This document shows positions 8,183-15,749 of a stretch of 64,000 nucleotides of DNA, piece after piece. This stretch comes from Mycobacterium sp. AT1 (lineage in GTDB: Bacteria; Actinomycetota; Actinomycetes; Mycobacteriales; Mycobacteriaceae), in NCBI RefSeq assembly GCF_002043095.1, contig NZ_MVOC01000038.1, positions 1 through 64,000 of the forward strand, given 5' to 3'. The translations under genes were made by a program, and so were the position numbers. The notes beneath the pieces were generated by a model. That model worked only from the letters and a program-made list of their open reading frames with translations. It did not search any database and was not told the DNA's origin. The stretch's first letter is position 1. Every line of letters starts with the position of its first letter.

Positions 8183-9202
8183 GTGACGACACCGCCGCAG
8201 GGTCCCAGGCGACCGGGCGAGCGCGGTGAACCCGCTCGCCGGGACGTGCCGCCTCGCCGCAATCCGGGCCCCCCGCGACCCGAGCCGCCGACCCAACGAT
8301 TCCGAGCGCCGCAACGCCCCGCCGACGCGGCGCCCACCGAACGGCTTCGTCCGCCGCCCCCTGCGCCGCCCGCCGACGCCGTGCCGACGGAGCGGATGCG
8401 AGTTGCACCGCGGCCGCTGGAGCGGCCGCACCTCGGTTCTCAGGACACCCCGCCACCGGCGCCCAAGAAGGCTCGGCTTTCGTGGCTGCGCGATCCGCTG
8501 TCGCTCGCATTGCTCGCGGTCATCGTCGTCGCGGTCCTCGTCGGCGGGCTCGCCGGTGGCGAGCTGTATGCGCGGCATCGCGTCGACGCGCTGCTGGTCG
8601 AGGTCGCCGAGTGCGTCGTGAGGGACGGTGCCAGCGTGTCGTTCGGCGTCAATCCGCCGTTCCTGTGGCAGCACGTCACCGGGCACTACACCAACATCTC
8701 GGTGGTCACCGACGGCGACAACGTGCAGGACGCCAAGGGTATGAAGGCCGACGTGTCGGTGTCCGACGTCCGGCTGCTCGGCACGGCGGATTCCAAGGGG
8801 ACCATCGGATCCCTCGATGCCACGTTGACCTGGACGGCGGCGGGCATCAAGGACACGGTGGCCGCGAACCTGCCTGGCGTCGGCAGCCTCGTCACCGGGG
8901 TGACCACCGATCCGGCGGCGGGGACGCTCAACCTCGAGGCGGGCGACATCACCGTGACGGCCAAACCGGTGGTGAACGACGGCGACCTCGCCTTGGAGGT
9001 CGTCGACGTCACGGGTCCGCTTGGCAGGGACACCGTGCAAACGGCGCTCGACGGGCTGACCGCGAAGCTGAACGCCCAGTACCCGCTTGGGATTCACGCC
9101 GACAGTGTCGAGGTGACCCCGACCGGAGTGGTCGGGACGTTCTCCACGCGCAACGCGTCGATTCCCCAGGACGACGCCGATCCCTGCTTCGCAAGGCTGT
9201 GA
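8183..9202 (+). CDS. LmeA-like DUF2993 phospholipid-binding protein
   Basis: A 339-residue protein in three parts: a Pro/Arg-rich cytosolic N-terminus (residues 1-100) with repeats of 'PTERL/PTERM' type, one transmembrane helix ('LSLALLAVIVVAVLVGGLAG', about 115-135), and an exported DUF2993 domain. That domain in mycobacterial LmeA binds phospholipids and influences lipomannan synthesis. It begins 'YARHRVDALLVEVAECVV' and ends at 'DPCFARL' with a paired Cys. A 'CAGAAT' hexamer 7 bases before the GTG suggests a leaderless or near-leaderless mRNA. Domain assignment is from sequence pattern; a specific role in lipomannan synthesis is inference. Confidence 0.75.
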   Translation: MTTPPQGPRRPGERGEPARRDVPPRRNPGPPRPEPPTQRFRAPQRPADAAPTERLRPPPPAPPADAVPTERMRVAPRPLERPHLGSQDTPPPAPKKARLSWLRDPLSLALLAVIVVAVLVGGLAGGELYARHRVDALLVEVAECVVRDGASVSFGVNPPFLWQHVTGHYTNISVVTDGDNVQDAKGMKADVSVSDVRLLGTADSKGTIGSLDATLTWTAAGIKDTVAANLPGVGSLVTGVTTDPAAGTLNLEAGDITVTAKPVVNDGDLALEVVDVTGPLGRDTVQTALDGLTAKLNAQYPLGIHADSVEVTPTGVVGTFSTRNASIPQDDADPCFARL

Positions 9203-9211
9203 CGGCGGCGC

Positions 9212-9250
9212 CAGCCCCGTTGTGCTGAGACCCGGCTCGGCACGGGGCTG
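9212..9250 (+). terminator. strong GC hairpin after the DUF2993 gene, candidate terminator
   Basis: A perfect 9-base inverted repeat (CAGCCCCGT at 9212-9220 and ACGGGGCTG at 9242-9250), with alternative inner pairing GTGCTGAG/CTCGGCAC, begins 10 bases after the stop. There is no U tract, as is common for actinobacterial terminators. It would separate this gene from the ACC deaminase gene. Confidence 0.45.
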
Positions 9251-9275
9251 ACGCTCGCTGAGGGTTATGCGATAT

Positions 9276-9290
9276 ATTGCGTTTCGCAAT
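9276..9290. promoter_or_regulatory. perfect palindrome ahead of ACC deaminase, candidate operator
   Basis: ATTGCG-TTT-CGCAAT, a perfect 6-base inverted repeat 24 bases upstream of the ATG at 9315, in a short AT-rich stretch. Its position is suitable for repressor binding at the promoter. The neighbouring GlxA-type regulator (10548) is a candidate binder, but this is inference. Confidence 0.4.
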
Positions 9291-9314
9291 CCGCGACGAG
9301 CCAGAGGAGCAGGA

Positions 9315-10337
9315 ATGTCCATCGAGGACTTCGAGAGGTATCCGCTCACGTTCGGGCCGAGCCCGATCCACCCGCTCGACCGGCTGACCGCCCACCTTGG
9401 CGGCGCACGAATCTGGGCCAAGAGGGAGGATTGCAACTCGGGTTTGGCTTACGGCGGCAACAAGACTCGCAAGCTCGAGTACATCGTTCCCGACGTGCTC
9501 GCCTCTGGCGCCGACACGTTGGTCTCCATCGGCGGCTATCAGAGCAACCACACCCGTCAGGTCGCCGCCGTGGCCGCGAAGTTGGGCCTGAAAGCCCGCC
9601 TGGTGCAAGAGAAGTGGGTCGACTGGCCCGGCGCGTGGAACGAGACGCGGTTGGACGAGACCGTAGGCAACATCCTGCTGTCCCGCATCATGGGAGCCGA
9701 CGTACGACTGGACCCGTCGGGGTTCGACATCGGCATCCGCTCCTCGTGGGAGGACGCCCTGCGCGAGGTCACGGAGGCCGGCGGCAAGCCGTATCCGATC
9801 CCCGCTGGCGCGTCGGAGCATCCGCTGGGCGGTCTCGGCTTCGCCAACTGGGCCTACGAGGTTCAGCGTCAGGAAGCCGAACTCGGCGTCTTCTTCGACA
9901 CGATCGTCGTCTGCACGGTGACGGGGTCTACCCATGCCGGAATGATCGCCGGCTTCGCCGGTCAGGATCGGCCGCGAACCGTCCTCGGCATCGACGCCTC
10001 CGCGACGCTGGAGAAGACCCGGGCTCAGGTCGCCCGCATCGCCCGGCGCACCGCCGACCTCATCGGCCTCGGACGCGATCTGCGCGACGACGAGATCACC
10101 GTCCTCGAAGGCTGGGCAGGCGACCTCTACGGCGTTCCCGTCCAGTCGACGATGGACGCCATCAGGCTCTCCGGCAGTCTCGAGGGCATGATCGTCGACC
10201 CCGTCTACGAGGGGAAGTCGATGGCCGGTCTGGTCGACATGGTGCGCGACGGCACGATTCCGAAGGAGTCCAACGTGCTCTACGCACACTTGGGTGGCCA
10301 GCCCGCGCTCAACGCCTACTCGGGCTTGTTCGGGTAG
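9315..10337 (+). CDS. acdS: 1-aminocyclopropane-1-carboxylate (ACC) deaminase
   Basis: A 340-residue PLP enzyme of the tryptophan synthase beta fold. ACC deaminase breaks the plant ethylene precursor ACC into 2-oxobutyrate and ammonia; the D-cysteine desulfhydrase branch is the main alternative. The PLP lysine is in 'AYGGNKTRKLEY' (about Lys50), followed by 'SIGGYQSNHTRQVAAVAA' and the conserved 'GKSMAGLVDMV'. Length and the segment 'LTFGPSPIHPLDRL' fit true AcdS. The start at 9315 follows a strong ribosome site (agaggagcagga) and matches the family N-terminus; the upstream in-frame ATG at 9267 lies in the operator region. It suggests life near plant roots or use of ACC as a nitrogen source. 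A GlxA-type regulator follows downstream. Confidence 0.88.
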   Translation: MSIEDFERYPLTFGPSPIHPLDRLTAHLGGARIWAKREDCNSGLAYGGNKTRKLEYIVPDVLASGADTLVSIGGYQSNHTRQVAAVAAKLGLKARLVQEKWVDWPGAWNETRLDETVGNILLSRIMGADVRLDPSGFDIGIRSSWEDALREVTEAGGKPYPIPAGASEHPLGGLGFANWAYEVQRQEAELGVFFDTIVVCTVTGSTHAGMIAGFAGQDRPRTVLGIDASATLEKTRAQVARIARRTADLIGLGRDLRDDEITVLEGWAGDLYGVPVQSTMDAIRLSGSLEGMIVDPVYEGKSMAGLVDMVRDGTIPKESNVLYAHLGGQPALNAYSGLFG

Positions 10338-10477
10338 CGCGCACGGGAGTTCGCCGACGGCTGCACGCCGTGGGCGAGACCGTTGGCGGCGTGGATGCCG
10401 GCCGCCATGTCGGCCATCAGCCGGAACGCTCGGGTACGGCGGATCTTCTGGGGGCGAGACACTCTCTTGTAGAACAT
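10316..10477 (-). CDS. possible small basic protein of unknown function
   Basis: A 53-residue open frame starting ATG 10477 with a GGTGG-type ribosome site 4 bases upstream; its last codons overlap the 3' end of the ACC deaminase gene. The product is basic ('MFYKRVSRPQKIRRTRAF') followed by a hydrophobic middle ('LMADMAAGIHAANGLA'). It fills most of an otherwise empty gap between two genes, which is the main reason to keep it. No family recognised; may be spurious. Confidence 0.35.
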   Translation of the reverse strand: MFYKRVSRPQKIRRTRAFRLMADMAAGIHAANGLAHGVQPSANSRARYPNKPE

Positions 10478-10535
10478 GTTTCCACCATTGCCGCCGCGCT
10501 CGGCATTGCCCAGTGGCACTAAGGCCGTTATCCGC

Positions 10536-10541
10536 TAAGAT
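10536..10541 (+). promoter_or_regulatory. -10 hexamer for a leaderless GlxA-regulator transcript
   Basis: TAAGAT matches TANNNT and is separated by exactly 6 bases from the ATG at 10548. There is no ribosome site, so the mRNA is probably leaderless. Confidence 0.5.
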
Positions 10542-10547
10542 AGTGAC

Positions 10548-11525
10548 ATGCATTCGGTGGCCGTTCTCGCCTACGACGGGATGTCGGGTTTCGAGTCGGG
10601 CCTGGCGGCGGAGATCTTCGGGATGCACGATCTGTCCGCGGCGTTCTCTGCGGGCATCCCCACGCCCTGGTATTCGGTCAAGCTGTGCTCCGAGAAGCCG
10701 GAGGTCCGGATGTTGGGCGGCGCCACGGTGCGGACGTCGTACGGACTCGCCGACCTGGCGGCCGCCGACACGGTCGTCATCCCCAGCGTCGGAGACACCA
10801 CGAAGCCCGCCTCGCAGGCGCTCGTCGAGGCGATTCGCGCTGCCCACCAACGTAATTCGCGCCTGGTATCCATCTGCTCCGGCGCCTTCGCGCTCGCCGA
10901 GGCCGGTGTGCTCGACGGCCGGACGGCCACCACCCACTGGATCTACGTCGACCTCATGCAGGAACGCTTCCCCGAAGTCGACGTCGACCCGACCCCGCTC
11001 TACGTCGACGGCGGCAACGTCCTCACCAGTGCGGGATGCGCGGCCGGCCTCGACCTGTGCCTCCACATCGTGCGCTCCGACCATGGCGCCCACGTCGCCA
11101 ACGACGTGGCGCGACGACTGGTGATCGCGCCGCACCGGGCCGGCGGCCAGGCGCAATACATCGAGTCGCCGATTCCCGAACCGACCACCGACGGCCAGAT
11201 CGCCGGCGGAATGGCTTGGGCCCTGGCCAATTTGGACGCACCCATCACGCTCGACCAGCTGGCGGCGCGGTCGTCGCTGTCGCGGCGCAGCTATCTGCGT
11301 CGCTTCGCCAAGGCAACGGGGACCACGCCCATCAAATGGCTGATCACCCAGCGCATCCAGGCGAGTCTGGCGCTGCTGGAGTCCTCGGACCTGTCGATCG
11401 AACAGATCGCGGCGCGGGTCGGGTTCGACTCGCCCGTCACGTTCCGCCACCACTTCGTCCGTGCGCTGCGGACGACGCCGAGCGAGTACCGCAGCTGTTT
11501 CACCGGACGGGTGCTCGGTGCCTGA
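10548..11525 (+). CDS. GlxA-family transcriptional regulator (DJ-1/PfpI + AraC HTH)
   Basis: A 325-residue regulator with an N-terminal DJ-1/PfpI-like sensing domain (residues 1-190; 'SICSGAFALAEAGVLDGR' is the nucleophile-elbow region with Cys, 'ATTHWIYVDLM' follows) and a C-terminal AraC-type double helix-turn-helix ('LDQLAARSSLSRRSYLRRF' and 'IEQIAARVGFDSPVTFRHHF'). Such proteins often regulate amino acid or amine catabolism. It follows the ACC deaminase gene and has its own leaderless promoter. The downstream MBL hydrolase gene begins inside its last codons (GTG at 11518), so the two are translationally coupled. Ligand and targets unknown. Confidence 0.85.
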   Translation: MHSVAVLAYDGMSGFESGLAAEIFGMHDLSAAFSAGIPTPWYSVKLCSEKPEVRMLGGATVRTSYGLADLAAADTVVIPSVGDTTKPASQALVEAIRAAHQRNSRLVSICSGAFALAEAGVLDGRTATTHWIYVDLMQERFPEVDVDPTPLYVDGGNVLTSAGCAAGLDLCLHIVRSDHGAHVANDVARRLVIAPHRAGGQAQYIESPIPEPTTDGQIAGGMAWALANLDAPITLDQLAARSSLSRRSYLRRFAKATGTTPIKWLITQRIQASLALLESSDLSIEQIAARVGFDSPVTFRHHFVRALRTTPSEYRSCFTGRVLGA

Positions 11526-12240
11526 ACCGCTGTCCTACGCCTGGGAGACGCCTGCCGAGGGCGTGTACCGGTGCCGGTTGCCGTTCCTCGACGTCACCGT
11601 GGGGTTGGTGCGGGGGAGCACTGCCACGCTTCTGGTCGACTGCGGGACGACGTTGGTCGAGGCGGCGGCGGTCGCGGCCGACGTCGAGACCCTCGGCGCG
11701 GGAGCGGTCACGCACCTGGTGATGACCCACGACCACTTCGACCACATCCTTGGTTCGGCCGGCTTCCCCGACGCCGAGCTCTTCGGCCCGCCCGCGGTAT
11801 CGGCGGCCTTGACGACCGGGCTCGCCGGCGTTCGCGCGCACGCGCTCGGCTACGGCGCCGACCCGGTGGAGCTGGATCGCGCCGTCGCCGCCGTCCGGGC
11901 GCCGGACCACCAGCTGATCGACGCCGACCTGGACCTCGGCGGCCGAGTGGTACAGGTCAGGCACCTGGGCCTCGGTCACACCGATCACGACCTGGTCGTC
12001 GTCGTCCATGGCCGGCCCTCCGTCGTCTTCTGCGGTGACCTCGTCGAGGAGTCGGGCGACCCCTCGATCACGGCCGAGTCCGACCTGGCGTCGTGGCCGC
12101 GCACCTTGGACCGACTGCTGGAACTGGGCGGCGAGGACGCGGTGTACGTGCCAGGCCACGGCGCGATGGTGGATGCTGGATTCGTGCGGCGACAGCGCGA
12201 CTGGTTGACTCACCGGCACCACACCGGTGGCACGCCGTGA
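11518..12240 (+). CDS. MBL-fold metallo-hydrolase
   Basis: A 240-residue metallo-beta-lactamase-fold hydrolase. The zinc signature is 'MTHDHFDHILG', followed by 'RHLGLGHTDHDLVV', 'VVFCGDLVEE' and the C-terminal 'YVPGHGAMVD', covering all usual metal ligands. The group resembles glyoxalase II-like or quinolone-resistance-like hydrolases; no substrate can be assigned. The start is GTG 11518, overlapping the regulator's stop by 8 bases; its own stop overlaps the next gene's GTG by 4 bases. The three genes 10548-12614 therefore form one operon. Confidence 0.82.
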   Translation: MPEPLSYAWETPAEGVYRCRLPFLDVTVGLVRGSTATLLVDCGTTLVEAAAVAADVETLGAGAVTHLVMTHDHFDHILGSAGFPDAELFGPPAVSAALTTGLAGVRAHALGYGADPVELDRAVAAVRAPDHQLIDADLDLGGRVVQVRHLGLGHTDHDLVVVVHGRPSVVFCGDLVEESGDPSITAESDLASWPRTLDRLLELGGEDAVYVPGHGAMVDAGFVRRQRDWLTHRHHTGGTP

Positions 12241-12614
12241 CGGCTGCGATCGAGTCGGCCCGGGTGGACCGCTGGTTGTGGGCGGTCCGGCTGACGAAGA
12301 CCCGGCCAGACGCCGCCGCAGCCTGCCGCGGAGGGCACGTCCGCATCAACGACCGACCGGCCAAACCATCGACGACGGTCGTGCCCGGTGATCGGGTGCA
12401 GGCTCGGGTGGGAGATACGACGCGCATCGTCGAGGTGGTGCGCGTCATCCAGAAGCGCGTGGGGGCTGCCGACGCCGTCACCTGCTTCCTCGACCACACG
12501 CCAAAGCCGCCTCCGACGGTGGCCATCCCGGTGGCCCTGCGTGATCGGGGCGCCGGGCGTCCGACCAAGCGGGATCGGCGACTCCTGGACAAGTGGCGCG
12601 CGGGCCAAGGATGA
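12237..12614 (+). CDS. S4-domain RNA-binding protein (Hsp15-like)
   Basis: A 125-residue protein with an S4 RNA-binding domain near its N-terminus: 'ARVDRWLWAVRLTKTRPDA' and 'GGHVRINDRPAKPSTTVVPG'. The C-terminal part is basic ('GRPTKRDRRLLDKWR'), as in Hsp15 proteins, which bind stalled 50S subunits carrying peptidyl-tRNA. The GTG start at 12237 overlaps the MBL gene's stop by 4 bases, giving tight coupling to two functionally unrelated-looking genes. Family assignment is secure; the stalled-ribosome role is inferred from Hsp15. Confidence 0.85.
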   Translation: MTAAIESARVDRWLWAVRLTKTRPDAAAACRGGHVRINDRPAKPSTTVVPGDRVQARVGDTTRIVEVVRVIQKRVGAADAVTCFLDHTPKPPPTVAIPVALRDRGAGRPTKRDRRLLDKWRAGQG

Positions 12615-12698
12615 GCCGGCCTCGGCGGCGATGTCGGGTCGTGCGGGGTGGATATATGGGACGATGGCCGGGCGTCAGCAGAGAGGACACCCGGTTAC

Positions 12699-13283
12699 AT
12701 GACTGAACGACGTCGCACCACGGCCGTGAACGCCGCGAAGATCGCCTGTGCGGGGGTGTTCCTCGCCGGCGGTGCGCTGAGCATGGCGGGCCAGGCCGCC
12801 GCCGATCCAGAGGTGCCGTTCACGCCGGTGCCGGGAGCTCCCGCCGCGCCGGCGCCTGACCAGCAGGTCGTCGCGGGCGGTGACGCCCCGCCTGCACCGC
12901 CGCCCGTCGGAGCACCGGTGGTGCCCCAGGTCGCCAACCAGCAGTACGGATCGGGATCGGGACCCCTGGGCTTCATCAGGGATGCCTGGAACCAGGCGAA
13001 GGACCCCTATGGCGTCGGTGATTCGCCGGACGGCATGCCAGTGGGCGCGCCGCCCCCACCAGGGGCAGGTCCGCCACCGCCGCTTCCGCCGGGATTCAAG
13101 TCGTTGCAGTTCCCCGAGTCCGAGACGGCTCCCGTGGCGGCGGCCCCGAACTCCGGTGGACCGGCGCTGCCGCCCGGCTACTACCCGCTGAACGGTCCGC
13201 CGCCCCCCGGATTCGACGCTCCGCCGCCGGCGCCGGCCGATCCGGCGGCGCCACCGACGATCGTCCCTGCCCCGCCGGGTTAG
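12699..13283 (+). CDS. secreted Pro-rich protein of unknown function
   Basis: A 194-residue exported protein. The signal peptide is 'MTERRRTTAVNAAKIACAGV' plus a hydrophobic core, with cleavage near 'AAADPEVP'. The mature chain is rich in Pro, Ala and Gly, with one more ordered piece ('GPLGFIRDAWNQAKDPYGVG') and a Pro/Gly-rich tail ending 'TIVPAPPG'. It has no Cys after the signal. ATG 12699 is chosen over 12648 because an 'agagagga' ribosome site lies just upstream and the signal peptide starts there. A cell-wall-associated role is plausible, but nothing in the sequence shows it. It converges on the next gene with only 4 bases between stops. Confidence 0.72.
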   Translation: MTERRRTTAVNAAKIACAGVFLAGGALSMAGQAAADPEVPFTPVPGAPAAPAPDQQVVAGGDAPPAPPPVGAPVVPQVANQQYGSGSGPLGFIRDAWNQAKDPYGVGDSPDGMPVGAPPPPGAGPPPPLPPGFKSLQFPESETAPVAAAPNSGGPALPPGYYPLNGPPPPGFDAPPPAPADPAAPPTIVPAPPG

Positions 13284-13287
13284 CTCC

Positions 13288-14004
13288 TCAGCGTCGCCAC
13301 GCCGATCCGAGCGGCAACTGCGTGAACGGGGTCAGCGGCTCGGTGAGTAGTACCGGCGCCTGCGCCATGAATCGTGGTGTGTGACCGCGATGTTCGTCCG
13401 CGGCGTGCACGGTCAACGGGTGCACCACGTACATGTCGCCGGGTCGGCCCGTCGCGACGACGACCTCTCGATGGGTACTGGCGTCGGCGACCAGCGGACC
13501 GCACGCGAAGGCGTCGACCGACTGTTCGCCGAGGACCGCGGCGGCGTCGCGGTGCGACCCGGCCCGAATCCGGGTGGGTGCGTTGTCGGGACCCACCTCG
13601 GACAGGATGGTCAACAGCAACACCGTGTGGGGGCGACCGCTGACCGCCCACGTGCCGTCTGGCAGTGGAGTGTTGAGGTCGACGTGCCACCCGCGGTCGT
13701 CGACGACGGGGCGCACCGGGAACCGGATGGGTACGTTGCCCAACGATCCGCGCGGCAGCCAGCCACCAACCCCGCAGATCGCGTCGAGGGTGTCGGCCAG
13801 TTTGCGGCTGCGGGTAAGGACGCCGAACGGACCGTCACCGCGCAGATCGGCGGCCCACACCACCGGCTCGGTCCACGTCTCCGGCTGGTCTGGCGACATG
13901 GGAATCCGGGTCCACAGCTCCCGCTGTGCCGCCTCGGCGACCTCGCGCGGCGCCGCCGCCTCGATCTTGACGTAGCCGTTTTCGGCGAAGTCGTCGACGT
14001 CCAT
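13288..14004 (-). CDS. phytanoyl-CoA dioxygenase (PhyH) family protein
   Basis: A 238-residue Fe(II)/2-oxoglutarate dioxygenase-like protein. The 2-His-1-Asp metal site is visible as 'DDRGWHVDLNTP' (HxD) and the distal 'VHPLTVHAADEHRGHTPRF', which also supplies the 2-oxoglutarate-binding Arg. 'DNAPTRIRAGSHRDAAAVL' between them is also typical of the family, which hydroxylates diverse small molecules. ATG 14004 is preferred; a GTG one codon earlier is possible. The gene converges with the Pro-rich secreted protein. Substrate unknown. Confidence 0.8.
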   Translation of the reverse strand: MDVDDFAENGYVKIEAAAPREVAEAAQRELWTRIPMSPDQPETWTEPVVWAADLRGDGPFGVLTRSRKLADTLDAICGVGGWLPRGSLGNVPIRFPVRPVVDDRGWHVDLNTPLPDGTWAVSGRPHTVLLLTILSEVGPDNAPTRIRAGSHRDAAAVLGEQSVDAFACGPLVADASTHREVVVATGRPGDMYVVHPLTVHAADEHRGHTPRFMAQAPVLLTEPLTPFTQLPLGSAWRR

Positions 14005-14046
14005 CACCCAAGCGTCGCGGATCGAGTACCGCTGGCGCCAACGGTT

Positions 14047-14322
14047 TTACGGAGCTGGGGGTCGCTTGGTGGTCGTGCGGTGCTTGCATCCTGGCCAGCA
14101 ACACGGACGGCGCTTGCCCTCCTCGAGCTCCTCCTGCGTGCGCCGGATGCGACGCTCCCTGGTCTTGTCCTGCTTGGCGTCCTCGACCCAGCAGATGAAC
14201 TCGTTGCGTGCCAGCGGCGTGATGTCCTGCCACGCAAGCAGAGCCGTGTCGTTCGCGACCAGTGCGCTGCGCAGATCGGCGGGCAGTTCGTGCACCACTC
14301 CGCCGGGTACGTTCGGGCTCAT
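14047..14322 (-). CDS. YdeI/OmpD-associated-like small protein
   Basis: A 91-residue protein with the motif set of the short YdeI/OmpD-associated (bacteriocin-protection) family: 'LPADLRSALVANDTALLAWQ', 'ITPLARNEFICWVEDAKQDK' and 'RERRIRRTQEELEEGKRRP'. The C-terminus has an unusual 'CCWPGCKH' cluster that could bind metal. The molecular function of this family is not established. It lies 42 bases upstream of the PhyH-like gene on the same strand, so co-transcription is likely. Confidence 0.7.
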   Translation of the reverse strand: MSPNVPGGVVHELPADLRSALVANDTALLAWQDITPLARNEFICWVEDAKQDKTRERRIRRTQEELEEGKRRPCCWPGCKHRTTTKRPPAP

Positions 14323-14402
14323 GATGTCGGGTCCTCAAGAGGGCAGACGGCTGGGTCAATCGACAACGTACACCGACCTCACCAGTTCGCGTGAGGCGCA
14401 AC

Positions 14403-14834
14403 TCAATCCATCGTGTAGCGGTTGACCGTCTCCGCACGGATGATCAGCCGCACCTGGTCGTCGGCCAGGATGTCGGCCAGGTCGTCGGCCCTGGCTGGGT
14501 CGCCGAGGTCCCAGTAGCGGGCGGCCAGTCGCGTGGCCAGCTCGTGGGCACCGTCGGCCACCACCTCGGTGGGACCGGCGATCGCCACCCAACGCTCGCG
14601 TTCGCCGACCGGCGCGGCGACGACGAGCGAGGCGCGGGGGTCGCGGCGCAGGCGCCGTACCTTGGCGGTGTCCGGGCCGGTGAACAATTCGACCGTGCCG
14701 TGGTCGGTCGCCTCGAACCAGACGGGCCGGGGTTGCGGTGGCTGCGGGCCCGTGGCGACCGTCAGGAATCCGAACAGCGGTCGTCGCAAGAACTGCAAGT
14801 CGTCCTCGGTCAGCGAGGTGGTGCCGTCGCTCAT
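14403..14834 (-). CDS. pyridoxamine 5'-phosphate oxidase-like flavin/F420-binding protein
   Basis: A 143-residue split-barrel protein: 'FLRRPLFGFLTVATGP', 'PRPVWFEATDHGTVELFT', 'AKVRRLRRDPRASLVVAAP' and 'ERWVAIAGPTEVVAD' follow the PPOX/F420-dependent oxidoreductase pattern. Such enzymes reduce or oxidise small molecules with FMN or F420. The ATG at 14834 overlaps the stop of the upstream NmrA-like gene by 4 bases (ATGA), so the two are co-translated. Cofactor and substrate cannot be decided here. Confidence 0.75.
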   Translation of the reverse strand: MSDGTTSLTEDDLQFLRRPLFGFLTVATGPQPPQPRPVWFEATDHGTVELFTGPDTAKVRRLRRDPRASLVVAAPVGERERWVAIAGPTEVVADGAHELATRLAARYWDLGDPARADDLADILADDQVRLIIRAETVNRYTMD

Positions 14835-15676
14835 CGTTGCCACGCCCCCGTCGCGGCGGTCCGCACGACGTAGTCCTCGAAGCTGCGAGGCTGCCGGCCC
14901 AGTACGGCGGCGACGTCGTCGGTCGTGGCGGCGATCAGCCCGCCTGCCATGAGCTCGAACATGTCGGCGACGGAGCGGGCCTCCTGCTCGCTCAAGCCCT
15001 GCTCGACCGCGGCGGCGACGTACTCCGCCGTCGACACCTGCTTGTAGGTGATGGGCAATCCCGACGCTCGGGAGATCTGCTCGACCGCTTCGCCGAAGGT
15101 GAGCCCGCGCGGTCCGGTCAGTTCGTAGGTCCGGCCGGCATGGTCGCCGGGCTGGGAAAGGACCGCGGCGGCCACGGCGGCGACGTCCTCGACGTCGACG
15201 AACGGTTCGGGCACTTCGCCGGCGGGAAGCGCCAGTTCTCCGGCGACCAGCGGCGCGTGGAAGACGTCCTCGTCGAAGTTTTGCTGAAAGTTGGACGCCC
15301 GCAGGATGGTCCACTCCAGCGTTCCGCCGCGGACCGCGTCCTCGGCGGAGCGCATGTCCTGCCCGAACCGGGAGTCACCCCAGGTGTCGGCCCCGCGACC
15401 CGACAGCAGCACCAGCCTCCGCACTCCGGCCGCCTCGGCCGCGGCGACGAAGTCGTGTGCCGTCCCCACCTGGCCGGGGGCGATCAGATAGGCGGCGGTG
15501 ATTCCTCGAAGCGCGGCGTCCCAGGTGTCGGGTTCGGTCCAGTCGAACCGGATTTGGCTGGAGCGCGAGGCGGTTCGGACGGGGGTGTCAGCGAGGCGCA
15601 AGCGGGCGGCGACGCGTCGGCCGGTCTTGCCGGTGGCGCCGAGGACCAGGGTGTTGTCAACGCTCATGATGTTCAT
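14831..15676 (-). CDS. NmrA-like NAD(P)-binding reductase
   Basis: A 281-residue atypical short-chain dehydrogenase. The N-terminal Rossmann motif is 'LVLGATGKTGRRVAARL', followed by 'RLVLLSGRGADTWG', 'WTILRASNFQQNFDED', and 'EPFVDVEDVAAVAAAVL', the classic NmrA/quinone-reductase-2 pattern. ATG 15676 or ATG 15667 may be the start; neither has a clear ribosome site. It is divergent from an AraC-family regulator with a palindrome between them, a common layout for regulated oxidoreductases, and is coupled to the PPOX-like gene downstream. Likely a redox or detoxification unit; substrate unknown. Confidence 0.82.
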   Translation of the reverse strand: MNIMSVDNTLVLGATGKTGRRVAARLRLADTPVRTASRSSQIRFDWTEPDTWDAALRGITAAYLIAPGQVGTAHDFVAAAEAAGVRRLVLLSGRGADTWGDSRFGQDMRSAEDAVRGGTLEWTILRASNFQQNFDEDVFHAPLVAGELALPAGEVPEPFVDVEDVAAVAAAVLSQPGDHAGRTYELTGPRGLTFGEAVEQISRASGLPITYKQVSTAEYVAAAVEQGLSEQEARSVADMFELMAGGLIAATTDDVAAVLGRQPRSFEDYVVRTAATGAWQR

Positions 15677-15719
15677 TCAACGCAGGCACGTCGGACGAAT
15701 CCATGGGTGATCGGCCGAT

Positions 15720-15731
15720 TTGCATGTGCAA
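15720..15731. promoter_or_regulatory. palindrome between NmrA-like and AraC-family genes, candidate operator
   Basis: TTGCA-TG-TGCAA, a perfect 5-base inverted repeat inside a longer near-palindrome (CGATT..AATCG), lies in the divergent gap 44 bases from the NmrA-like start and 19 from the regulator's GTG. It probably binds a dimeric regulator, possibly the adjacent AraC-family protein. Confidence 0.4.
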
Positions 15732-15749
15732 TCGTCTAACGTGGCTGTC

